Positions 1 to 5,900 of a stretch of DNA of 5,900 nt are shown in pieces; position 1 is the first letter of the stretch; each line of letters begins with the position of its first letter. Made by a program: the position numbers and the translations under genes. The stretch comes from UBA9410 sp036123635 (GTDB lineage: Bacteria > Actinomycetota > Acidimicrobiia > Acidimicrobiales > MedAcidi-G1), in the NCBI GenBank assembly GCA_036123635.1, contig JAZADL010000028.1, positions 1-5,900 of the forward strand, written 5' to 3'. The notes under the pieces are model-generated. The model did not search any database, was not told where the DNA came from, and saw nothing but the letters and a program-made list of their open reading frames with translations.

Positions 1-550
1 AGTCCAGAAGATCGTAGGCGTAGACCGATCGGGAGCCGTCTACTCCGGCCGGGACAACCTGAACCCAGCCAAGGAGTGGTTCGCCACCAACACCAACCAG
101 GACCGCCGGATGGGAACCCTGCAGGAAGTAATGGTCGGCGCCGACGTGTTCATAGGCCTTAGCGGGCCGGGCCTGGTCAGTGCAGCCGATCTGCGGACCA
201 TGAACCCGGACCCCATCGTGTTCGCCATGGCCAACCCGGAACCGGAGATCCGACCCGAGGACGCCGACGGCCTGGCCGCCGTGATGGCCACCGGCCGGAG
301 CGACTACCCGAACCAGATCAACAACGTGCTGGCTTTCCCAGGCATCTTCCGGGGGGCCTTGGATGTAGGGGCCACCGATATCACCGAGAACATGAAACTG
401 GCCGCTGCGAAGGCCATCGCCGACTCGGTGTCCGATGACGAGTTGACGGCCCGCTTCGTCGTCCCATCTGTCTTCGATCGGGCAGTGCCCGCCCGGGTAG
501 CAGCCGCGGTGGCCGACGCAGCCCTGGCCGACGGCGTCTGTCGTAGCTAA
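1..550 (+). CDS. NAD(P)-dependent malic enzyme, C-terminal part (5' end cut by window)
   Basis: Malic enzyme oxidatively decarboxylates malate to pyruvate and CO2 with reduction of NAD+ or NADP+, a cytoplasmic link between the TCA cycle and pyruvate. The reading frame is open from base 2 and gives 182 residues before TAA. Visible family hallmarks are a Rossmann-type segment with GADVFIGLSGPG, then FAMANPEPEI, then the very characteristic SDYPNQINNVLAFPGIFRGA block of bacterial malic enzymes. The in-frame ATG at base 110 is internal, because conserved family sequence (VDRSGAVYSGRDNLNPAKEW) precedes it. The protein ends shortly after the malic domain (VADAALADGVCRS), so this is the short form without the C-terminal phosphotransacetylase-like domain of E. 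coli MaeB. About half of the protein, including the malate-binding N-terminal domain, lies outside the window. Cofactor preference (NAD versus NADP) cannot be decided from this part. Confidence 0.95.
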   Translation, partial: VQKIVGVDRSGAVYSGRDNLNPAKEWFATNTNQDRRMGTLQEVMVGADVFIGLSGPGLVSAADLRTMNPDPIVFAMANPEPEIRPEDADGLAAVMATGRSDYPNQINNVLAFPGIFRGALDVGATDITENMKLAAAKAIADSVSDDELTARFVVPSVFDRAVPARVAAAVADAALADGVCRS

Positions 551-567
551 ACCCGATACCAGAAACC

Positions 568-1293
568 GTGGTCCTACCGGTTCGAGCCGTCACTTTCGAC
601 CTCTGGAACACCCTGCTGACCAGCACCCCCGGAGCGGTCGAAACCAGAGCCCAGTTCTGGCACCAGGTGGTCAACGAGCGTGGCTTGGACATCGACGACA
701 ATCTGATCCACCGAACCCTGTCGATACTGCCCGCGCGCTTTGACGAAGAGTGGCGGGCCGGTCGTCAGTACGGCCCCACCAGGGCCCTGGAGGAGTGCTT
801 CGCTGCCTTCGGTGACCGTATAGATGCCGACGACCGGGACGCGCTTACCGAAGCATTCGAGTCGGCGTCGTTCGCCCTGGAGGTGGTTCCGGTGCCCGAC
901 GCTGCGCGCGTTCTGTCCGCGGTGGTGGATGCTGGCATCGCTGTCGGAATAGTTAGCGACACTTCCCTGGCAACCGGTCGGCACCTGCGAAAGTTTCTTG
1001 AACGCTACGGCATCCTTGGACACGTCACCTTTGCCGCTTTTTCCGACGAGGTCGGTGTTTACAAGCCTGATCCGGTGATCTTTCTCGCTGCAATGGATGG
1101 GCTGGGGATTGACGATCCGGCAAACGTCGCCCACGTGGGAGATCTGAAGCGAACCGACGTTGCCGGGGCCCGGGCCCTGGGTATGACCACGGTGCGGTTC
1201 CGGGGGGCGCTCGACGACCTGGAGGATGGGCTAGAGGCCGACCACGTAGTGGATCGACTGGACCAGGTCCCGGCGGTGCTGGGCCTGGTCTGA
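568..1293 (+). CDS. HAD-superfamily hydrolase
   Basis: A 241-residue haloacid dehalogenase-like protein, the normal length for a HAD with an alpha-helical cap inserted after motif I. Motif I is VTFDLWNTLL with nucleophile Asp11. Motif II is IVSDTS, with Ser130 the likely conserved residue. Motif III is the Lys in VYKPDP (Lys166). Motif IV is HVGDLKRTD (Asp192 and Asp197). The cap domain lies roughly at residues 18-110. The second Asp of the phosphatase signature DxDxT is Trp13 here, as in several HAD subgroups that include L-2-haloacid dehalogenase-like proteins, so a simple phosphatase assignment is uncertain. The start is GTG at 568: an in-frame TAG at 544-546 bounds it upstream, and any later start would remove motif I. 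No convincing Shine-Dalgarno is visible. The gap to the malic enzyme stop is 17 bases, so the two are probably co-transcribed. The substrate is unknown. Confidence 0.9.
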   Translation: MVLPVRAVTFDLWNTLLTSTPGAVETRAQFWHQVVNERGLDIDDNLIHRTLSILPARFDEEWRAGRQYGPTRALEECFAAFGDRIDADDRDALTEAFESASFALEVVPVPDAARVLSAVVDAGIAVGIVSDTSLATGRHLRKFLERYGILGHVTFAAFSDEVGVYKPDPVIFLAAMDGLGIDDPANVAHVGDLKRTDVAGARALGMTTVRFRGALDDLEDGLEADHVVDRLDQVPAVLGLV

Positions 1294-1330
1294 CCACCGG
1301 CCCGATTGGCCCGACCACGAGGTTCGGGCG

Positions 1331-1334
1331 AGGA
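1331..1334 (+). promoter_or_regulatory. Probable ribosome binding site for the LLM monooxygenase
   Basis: AGGA lies 8 bases upstream of the GTG at 1343, within the purine-rich run AGGATCGAGG. It supports the GTG start. It is a short match and could be chance in GC-rich DNA. Confidence 0.4.
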
Positions 1335-1342
1335 TCGAGGGC

Positions 1343-2611
1343 GTGCGGTCCCTGTGGTTTCACCTGATGCCCTATCCGGACCTCCCGGACGGGTTCGCCG
1401 ACCAGCACCGGTCGGTCTGGGTGGACATCGACCCCGGCCTCTACGACCCAGAGGTCGGACACCGGGCCTACCACGACTACCTCGACGAGTTGGAGTACGC
1501 GGCGTCGGTCGGTTTCGACGGAATCTGCGTGAATGAGCACCACGCCAACGGGTACGGCCTGATGCCCAGCCCAAACCTGATGGCGGCCACCCTGGCTCGG
1601 TCCACCGACGACGCGGCCATCGTGGTCATGGGCGACTCGCTGGCCCTCTACAACCCGCCCCTGCGGGTGGCCGAAGAGTTGGCCATGGTCGACGGCCTAT
1701 CGGGCGGTCGTCTGGTAGCCGGTTTTCCGGTGGGCACGCCAATGGACACGTGCTTCGCCTACGGCATGAACCCACTTACCCTGAGAGAGCGCTACTACGA
1801 GGCCCATGACTTGGTCGTCCGAGCCTGGACCGCCGAGGAGCCGTTCGCCTTTAACGGCACTTACACGAAGCTCCGTTACGTGAACCCGTGGCCCCGCCCG
1901 GTCCAACAGCCACACCCTCCGATCTGGATTCCCGGAGGTGGGTCGGTGGAGACCTGGGAGTGGTGTGCCGAGATGGACTACGTCTACTCATACCTCTCCT
2001 ACTTCGGGTACAAGGCGGGTCAGGCCACCATGCGGGGTTTCTGGCAACGGATGGCCGACCTGGAGCGGGAGCCGAACCCGTTTCAGGCTGGCTTTATCCA
2101 GTTCGTCGGGGTAGCCGACACTGATGCCGAGGCCCGCCGGTTGTACCGCGAGCCCGCCGAGTACTTCTTCAACCGGTGTTTGCACCTGTATCCGCCGTTT
2201 GCCGACCCGCCGGGCTACCAGACAGAAGCCACGGTCCGGGCCGGCGTGGAGGGCATGGTGGCCCGGGCCGCCGCACGGTCGGCCGGCAGAAAGAAGGCCC
2301 CGACGGGGTCGTCGACTGGCGGTGGCTTCACGTTCGACGAAATGGTCGAGCGCGGGTACGTGGTCATTGGGTCGCCGACCTCGGTAGCTGAACAGCTGGT
2401 AAACGTGGCCACCACGCTGAACGTGGGGAACCTGATGCTGCTCCTCCAGTTCGGGAACATGGACCGCGACCTGACCATGTTCAACACCGACCTGGTGGCC
2501 CGGAAGGTCCTCCCGGAGATCCGGGGACTCTTCGAGGACGAGTGGGAACACCGCTGGTGGCCGACCCCGATGGGGGCCGGCCGCCGCCGTTCGGTGGGCG
2601 GGGCTCGGTAA
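1343..2611 (+). CDS. LLM-class (luciferase-like) flavin-dependent monooxygenase
   Basis: A 422-residue member of the bacterial luciferase-like superfamily, TIM-barrel enzymes that use reduced FMN (or F420 in some branches) to oxygenate organic substrates. Family marks are the N-terminal strand RSLWFHLMPYPD, the YAASVGFDGICVNEHH segment (NEHH at residues 64-67), AEELAMVDGLSGGRLVAGFPVG (about 110-131), PHPPIWIPGGGSVET (190-204), and the C-terminal GSPTSVAEQL (343-352) with LLLQFGNM. A basic, Gly/Ser-rich stretch at about 308-330 looks like a flexible loop, and the last residues (GAGRRRSVGGAR) look disordered. The GTG start places the first barrel strand at the N-terminus as in homologues, with AGGA 8 bases upstream. 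The gene follows the HAD stop by 49 bases and its TAA is 2 bases before the next start, implying translational coupling with the alpha/beta hydrolase. Substrate candidates (alkanesulfonate, ketone, other) cannot be separated by eye. The flavin reductase partner is not in the window. Confidence 0.92.
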   Translation: MRSLWFHLMPYPDLPDGFADQHRSVWVDIDPGLYDPEVGHRAYHDYLDELEYAASVGFDGICVNEHHANGYGLMPSPNLMAATLARSTDDAAIVVMGDSLALYNPPLRVAEELAMVDGLSGGRLVAGFPVGTPMDTCFAYGMNPLTLRERYYEAHDLVVRAWTAEEPFAFNGTYTKLRYVNPWPRPVQQPHPPIWIPGGGSVETWEWCAEMDYVYSYLSYFGYKAGQATMRGFWQRMADLEREPNPFQAGFIQFVGVADTDAEARRLYREPAEYFFNRCLHLYPPFADPPGYQTEATVRAGVEGMVARAAARSAGRKKAPTGSSTGGGFTFDEMVERGYVVIGSPTSVAEQLVNVATTLNVGNLMLLLQFGNMDRDLTMFNTDLVARKVLPEIRGLFEDEWEHRWWPTPMGAGRRRSVGGAR

Positions 2612-2613
2612 CG

Positions 2614-3399
2614 GTGGACATCGAACGTCGGGAGGTAGCCACCGGATCCGGCCCGGTTACCACCTTTGAATTGGGCGAAGGTCCGGTGGTGGGGTTTCTC
2701 CACGGACCAGCGGGGCTGGACGAGCCGACGGCCTGTATGCGCGACCTCGCTGTCGACCACCGAGTGGTAGCGCCCTGTCTGCCCGGGTTTGGTCCCACGC
2801 CGGGAGACCCGACCCTGCGTACCGTCCACGACTGGGTGGTGTTCCTCTCGGAGTTGACCGACCGGCTGGGGCTGGTCGGGTCCCGGTGGGTGGCCTCTTC
2901 GGTGTCGGCCATGCTGGCTCTCGAGCTGGCCGCCGTCCGCCCCGAGGCGTTCCGGTCACTGGTGGCCGTCGCCCCAACCGGCCTATGGGACCCGAACGAC
3001 CCCGGGGTCGACCTCTACTCGCTTTCCCTGACAGACCAGGCGGCCCACCTGGTGGCCGACGAGGAGGTCAGGATGGCACTAGCCGCCCTGCCCGAAGGAC
3101 TTGACGCCGACGGCCTCGTCGAGTTAGGGGTCTCCCGTTACGTGAGGCGGAGAACTGCTGCCTCGCTGGTGTGGCCCTTACCCGACCACGGCCTAGCCGA
3201 CCGCCTGCACCGGGTGGCAGCGGAGGTGGTGCTGGTCTGGGGGTCCGAGGACCGAATCGTGCCTCCGTCCTATGGCGAACGGTTCGCCGGCCTGCTCCCG
3301 GCGGCCACCGTGGCACCGCCGATCGCCGGGGCGGCCCACCTGGTTGCCCTCGACGCCCCGGCAGCCGTAGCGGCGATTGTGCGGAACGATTCCGGGTGA
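2614..3399 (+). CDS. alpha/beta-fold hydrolase
   Basis: A 261-residue alpha/beta hydrolase, probably cytoplasmic, acting on an ester or a similar bond. Seen in order: VVGFLHGPAG (oxyanion-hole HG, His30-Gly31), VVAPCLPGFGPTPG, the nucleophile elbow WVASSVSAMLALELA with likely Ser96, VLVWGSEDRIVPP with the acid Asp213, and AGAAHLVALDAP with His242. The triad order Ser-Asp-His and the length fit the family. The elbow reads A-S-S-V-S rather than canonical G-x-S-x-G, which is unusual. GTG at 2614 is chosen because the conserved fold begins right after it and it starts 2 bases past the monooxygenase stop. An alternative in-frame GTG at 2542 would add 24 Pro/Gly-rich residues encoded on top of the monooxygenase C-terminus and looks unlikely. 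The TGA stop overlaps the next start by 4 bases (GTGA), so it is coupled on both sides. A role on the monooxygenase product is inference. Confidence 0.88.
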   Translation: MDIERREVATGSGPVTTFELGEGPVVGFLHGPAGLDEPTACMRDLAVDHRVVAPCLPGFGPTPGDPTLRTVHDWVVFLSELTDRLGLVGSRWVASSVSAMLALELAAVRPEAFRSLVAVAPTGLWDPNDPGVDLYSLSLTDQAAHLVADEEVRMALAALPEGLDADGLVELGVSRYVRRRTAASLVWPLPDHGLADRLHRVAAEVVLVWGSEDRIVPPSYGERFAGLLPAATVAPPIAGAAHLVALDAPAAVAAIVRNDSG

Positions 3400-4112
3400 G
3401 TGGCCTGGAGGTCTTGGTCGTCGTCCTGGCCGTGGTGGCCGGTGCGGTGGCCCAGGCGTCAAGCGGGTTCGGGATCACCCTTATCTCGGCACCCGTTTTG
3501 GTAGCCGTGGAACCGGCGTTTCTCCCGCTCCCGATGATGATCGGCGGGATGACGGTCGGTCTGCGACACCTGGTGCGCGAACGGTCGGGGATCGAATGGT
3601 CGTACCTGTCCCGGTGCCTGGTCGGCATGCCGATCGGGGTGGCGCTCGGGCACCTGGCCACGGGCACGCTCTCCGAGAGCGGCCTCAAGGTGGCTGTTGG
3701 TGTGCTGATCGTCCTTGCTGTGGTGCTGGTCGCCGTCGGGTGGGCACCGCGGAGAGGTCGGTGGACCGCCCCGGTCTGTGGCCTGCTAGTGGCCTTTGGG
3801 ACCCGGGTGGCAGCTCTTCCCGGCCCGCCGTTCGTGATCCTCCATCACGACCGGTCCCCATCGATGATCCGACCCAACCTGTCGGCCCTGAACCTGGTGA
3901 ACCTGGTGGTGATCGTCACCATCATGGCGACGGCTGGCCAAGTCACCGCCGCCGACCTCGGGCGGGGAGCCCTAGTCGCCGGGTCGGCAGCCATCGGCCT
4001 GGTGGTGGCGCCACCGGTACGGCGGTGGGTGGACCGGAGATGGTTCCGGCCCCTGATCCTGGTCCTGGCCGGGTTAGGGGGCCTAGCCGTAGTTGTGGGC
4101 GAGGTGGTCTGA
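3396..4112 (+). CDS. TauE/SafE-family membrane transporter (putative sulfite/organosulfur exporter)
   Basis: A 238-residue, very hydrophobic protein of the TauE/SafE (DUF81) family, which includes proteins linked to export of sulfite or sulfoacetate and to uptake of other small anions; most members have no proven substrate. The N-terminal family motif is AQASSGFGITLISAPVLV (about residues 19-36), and the second repeat half carries FGTRVAALPGPPFVIL (144-159). I see about seven or eight hydrophobic segments: roughly 5-22, 27-40, 41-60, 73-93, 102-121, 127-145, 168-186, 192-209 and 218-236, some of them short. Length is slightly below the usual 240-270. The GTG start at 3396 shares four bases with the preceding TGA stop (GTGA), the classic coupled arrangement. 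Longer in-frame extensions upstream to 3171 would be out-of-frame readings of the hydrolase gene and lack membrane character. Its position directly after a monooxygenase and hydrolase suggests it moves their product or a related anion, but this is inference. Confidence 0.88.
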   Translation: MSGLEVLVVVLAVVAGAVAQASSGFGITLISAPVLVAVEPAFLPLPMMIGGMTVGLRHLVRERSGIEWSYLSRCLVGMPIGVALGHLATGTLSESGLKVAVGVLIVLAVVLVAVGWAPRRGRWTAPVCGLLVAFGTRVAALPGPPFVILHHDRSPSMIRPNLSALNLVNLVVIVTIMATAGQVTAADLGRGALVAGSAAIGLVVAPPVRRWVDRRWFRPLILVLAGLGGLAVVVGEVV

Positions 4113-4179
4113 CACCCGGGTCCCACCCCTGGCATGGCTACTGGGCCGGATCGGGCGTTCAGGTAGGTTCGGGCCTTCC
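4113..4179. other. Intergenic gap between transporter and sulfatase genes
   Basis: This 67-base gap is the longest non-coding stretch in the window. It holds a short palindrome, ACCCGGGT at 4114-4121, but no stem followed by a T-run, so there is no visible intrinsic terminator. No confident -35/-10 pair is seen. It may simply be an intra-operon spacer, or may hold a promoter that I cannot recognise in this lineage. Confidence 0.5.
4161..4167 (+). promoter_or_regulatory. Possible ribosome binding site for the sulfatase
   Basis: AGGTAGG is the only purine-rich anti-SD-like match upstream of the ATG at 4180. The spacing of 12 bases is longer than optimal, so the call is weak. Confidence 0.3.
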
Positions 4180-5900
4180 ATGACCGCCATCCCGTGGCCC
4201 ACCCCGCCTTACGCCGGCACCATCGGTCGTCTGACTGAGGACTGCCAGCCGGTCGCCCTCAAGATGGAGGGCGCCCCCGAGGGGGCGCCCAACGTGGTGA
4301 TTGTCCTCCTGGACGACGTGGGCTTCGGGTCGTTCGGGGCTTTCGGCGGACCGGTTCCGGCCTCCGGCCTGGAGCGGGTCGCTGCCGACGGCCTGCGTTT
4401 CAACCGGTTCCACACCACGGCTATCTGTGCTCCCACCCGGGCAGCGATGCTCACCGGCCGCAACCACCACACCGTGCACATGGGCCATATCACCGAGGCG
4501 GCGACCTCCTACCCGGCCTTCGACTCGGTCATCCCCCGGGAGGCGACCACGGTGGCCGAGGTGCTCCGCCAGAACGGCTACGCCACAGGGATGTTCGGTA
4601 AAGGCCACCTCACCCCGTCTTGGGAGAGGGGTCCGGCGGGACCGTTCGACCGCTGGCCTACCGGGTTGGGCTTCGACCGCTTCTACGGGTTCCCGGGCGC
4701 CGAGACCTCGCAGTTCGAGCCCGACCTCTACGACCAGACCACGCCGGTCGCCCCGTTTGAGGGGCGGGATGACTACCACCTCACTGAGGACATGGCCGAC
4801 AAGGCCATCGAGTGGATGCAGAGGATCAGGGCGCACCGACCTGACAAGCCGTTCCTGTGCTACTTCGCTCCCGGTGCCGTCCACACGCCGCTGCACGTTC
4901 CCGACGCTTGGCTTGACCGCTTCCGCGGCTTCTTTGACGACGGCTGGGATGACCTGCGCCAGTCGATCTTCGAGCGGCAGTTGGCCATGGGGGTCATTCC
5001 GCCGGGCACGGCTAACACTCCCCGACCCGACGTGATCCCGTCCTGGGGCGACTATCCCGACCGGTACAAGCCAGTGGCCCGTCGCCTGATGGAAGTGTTC
5101 GCGGCCTTCTTGGCCCACACCGATGCTCAGGTGGCCCGCCTCATTGACGCCATCGAGGCCATGGGCGAGTGGGACGACACCCTCTTTATCTACGTCACTG
5201 GTGATAACGGGGCGTCGGCCGAGGGTCGCATTCACGGGACCTGGTCCCTGCCCGCGCTCCAGAACGGGCAGGAGGAGGATCCCGAGTTCCTACTCGAGCA
5301 CATCGACGACTTTGGCACGATCCGAAGTGAGTGCCACTACAACGTCGGGTGGGCGTGGGCCATGGATGCACCGTTCCAGTGGATGAAGCAGGTGGCATCA
5401 CACTTCGGGGGAACCCGCAACGGCTTGGCCGTTTCGTGGCCCCGACACATCACCGACGCTGGTGGACTCCGGGACCAGTTTCACCACGTCATCGACCTGG
5501 CGCCCACCATCCTCGCCGCGGCGGGCATCGAGGCCCCGGCCATGGTGAACGGCATCGAGCAGATGCCCGTCGAGGGCCAGTCGATGCTGGCCTCGTTCAC
5601 CGATCCTGGGGTTGACGGCCGGCGTACCCAGTACTTCGAGGTGATGGGCAACCGCGGTATCTATCACGACGGGTTCATGGCTTCCTGTTTCCACGGGAAG
5701 GTCCCGTGGGTCCGGTTTGGTTCGGCGCCGTTCGACGGCCCGCAGGAGTCCTGGGAGCTCTACGACGTGCGTGACGACTTCTCCCAGAGTCACGACCTGG
5801 CCGATGAGCGTCCGGAGCTGCTGGCCGAGATGCAGGACCTGTTCCACGAAGAGTGCCTCCGCAACGGCGTGTATCCCTTGCGGAACGCCGGCAACCGGGA
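4180..5900 (+). CDS. Arylsulfatase, formylglycine-dependent (C-terminus cut by window)
   Basis: This frame is open from ATG 4180 to the window end, giving 573 residues with no stop. It is a type I sulfatase hydrolysing sulfate esters. Metal ligands Asp45-Asp46 lie in VVIVLLDDVGFGSFG. The C-x-P-x-R signature is ICAPTRAAMLTGR, with Cys83 the residue converted to formylglycine and Arg87. FGKGH carries Lys141 and His143, AVHTPLH carries His235, TGDNGASAEG carries Asp342-Asn343, and PFQWMKQ carries Lys403 followed by FGGTR. The core catalytic set is complete. The usual GKWH is GKGH here. It resembles the large bacterial arylsulfatases of roughly 750-780 residues, so perhaps 180-200 residues are missing. 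The N-terminal PYAGTIGRLTE segment matches that group and supports ATG 4180 over the internal ATG at 4264. I see no signal peptide, suggesting a cytoplasmic enzyme. A formylglycine-generating enzyme is needed but not present here. The substrate is unknown. Confidence 0.93.
   Translation, partial: MTAIPWPTPPYAGTIGRLTEDCQPVALKMEGAPEGAPNVVIVLLDDVGFGSFGAFGGPVPASGLERVAADGLRFNRFHTTAICAPTRAAMLTGRNHHTVHMGHITEAATSYPAFDSVIPREATTVAEVLRQNGYATGMFGKGHLTPSWERGPAGPFDRWPTGLGFDRFYGFPGAETSQFEPDLYDQTTPVAPFEGRDDYHLTEDMADKAIEWMQRIRAHRPDKPFLCYFAPGAVHTPLHVPDAWLDRFRGFFDDGWDDLRQSIFERQLAMGVIPPGTANTPRPDVIPSWGDYPDRYKPVARRLMEVFAAFLAHTDAQVARLIDAIEAMGEWDDTLFIYVTGDNGASAEGRIHGTWSLPALQNGQEEDPEFLLEHIDDFGTIRSECHYNVGWAWAMDAPFQWMKQVASHFGGTRNGLAVSWPRHITDAGGLRDQFHHVIDLAPTILAAAGIEAPAMVNGIEQMPVEGQSMLASFTDPGVDGRRTQYFEVMGNRGIYHDGFMASCFHGKVPWVRFGSAPFDGPQESWELYDVRDDFSQSHDLADERPELLAEMQDLFHEECLRNGVYPLRNAGNR
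4269..4290. repeat. Perfect GC-only inverted repeat (hairpin) inside the sulfatase 5' coding region
   Basis: GGGCGCCCC at 4269-4277 and GGGGCGCCC at 4282-4290 are exact reverse complements, separated by CGAG. That forms a 9-bp all-GC stem with a tetraloop. It starts about 90 bases into the sulfatase gene and encodes the repeated peptide GAPEGAP. There is no T-run after it, so it is not an intrinsic terminator. It may only reflect two similar Gly-Ala-Pro codon runs in GC-rich DNA, or it may slow translation or affect mRNA stability. Confidence 0.7.

Noticed and set aside
574..1134. A 186-codon - strand frame opposite the HAD gene
   Set aside because: The + strand frame has all four HAD motifs; the antisense product shows nothing recognisable.
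1294..1342. Possible terminator or promoter between the HAD and LLM genes
   Set aside because: The 49-base gap has a repeated GGCCCGA but no stable stem with a T-run and no convincing -35/-10 pair.
2542..2613. Upstream GTG start for the alpha/beta hydrolase
   Set aside because: It would add 24 Pro/Gly-rich residues overlapping the monooxygenase C-terminus. GTG 2614 sits right after the stop and immediately before the conserved fold.
2215..2912. Several long - strand frames across the monooxygenase/hydrolase junction
   Set aside because: They run opposite two well-supported, translationally coupled + strand genes and have low-complexity Arg/Pro/Gly composition.
3171..3395. Upstream extension of the transporter frame
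   Set aside because: The extra 75 residues are Arg/Pro/Gly-rich and out of frame with the hydrolase. The GTGA overlap at 3396 is the natural start.
4113..4130. Palindrome ACCCGGGT after the transporter stop as a terminator
   Set aside because: An 8-base self-palindrome without a loop or T-run is not an intrinsic terminator and is common by chance in GC-rich DNA.
3377..4183. A 268-codon + strand frame overlapping the transporter gene
   Set aside because: It is an alternate frame of the TauE/SafE gene. The product is Gly/Arg/Pro-rich low-complexity sequence without family marks.
4159..5235. A 358-codon open frame on the - strand
   Set aside because: It lies entirely opposite the sulfatase, whose catalytic motifs are clear, and its translation shows no recognisable domain. 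Long antisense frames are expected in GC-rich coding DNA.

Overview
This window is GC-rich DNA, densely coding on the + strand only, with five (probably six) genes, several GTG starts and very short or overlapping junctions. Codon third positions are mostly G or C. The gene content (short-form malic enzyme, a luciferase-like flavin monooxygenase, a TauE/SafE permease and a large cytoplasmic-type arylsulfatase) fits a high-GC actinobacterium. A marine Acidimicrobiia-like lineage is my best guess, but it rests on family resemblance and composition, because no marker gene is present. I see no tRNA, rRNA, CRISPR array, insertion sequence, phage gene or attachment site.

Layout: (1) 1-550, the C-terminal 182 residues of an NAD(P)-dependent malic enzyme, cut by the window start. 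(2) 568-1293, a HAD-superfamily hydrolase 17 bases downstream. (3) 1343-2611, a luciferase-like (LLM) flavin-dependent monooxygenase. (4) 2614-3399, an alpha/beta hydrolase starting 2 bases after the monooxygenase stop. (5) 3396-4112, a TauE/SafE-family membrane protein whose GTG start overlaps the hydrolase stop by 4 bases. (6) 4180 to the window end, a formylglycine-type arylsulfatase missing its C-terminus.

Functional reading: genes 3-5 are translationally coupled and almost certainly one transcription unit; the sulfatase may belong to it after a 67-base gap. An LLM monooxygenase, a hydrolase, a possible sulfite or organosulfonate exporter and a sulfatase could form a small organosulfur-scavenging cassette. 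An equally open reading is a Baeyer-Villiger-like oxidation followed by ester hydrolysis. Neither substrate can be read from sequence alone. Malic enzyme and the HAD hydrolase look like central-metabolism or housekeeping neighbours.

All families are known ones. I did not find a clearly undescribed system. The points most worth checking are the LLM-hydrolase-TauE-sulfatase cassette, the atypical nucleophile elbow of the hydrolase, and a strong perfect hairpin inside the start of the sulfatase gene.
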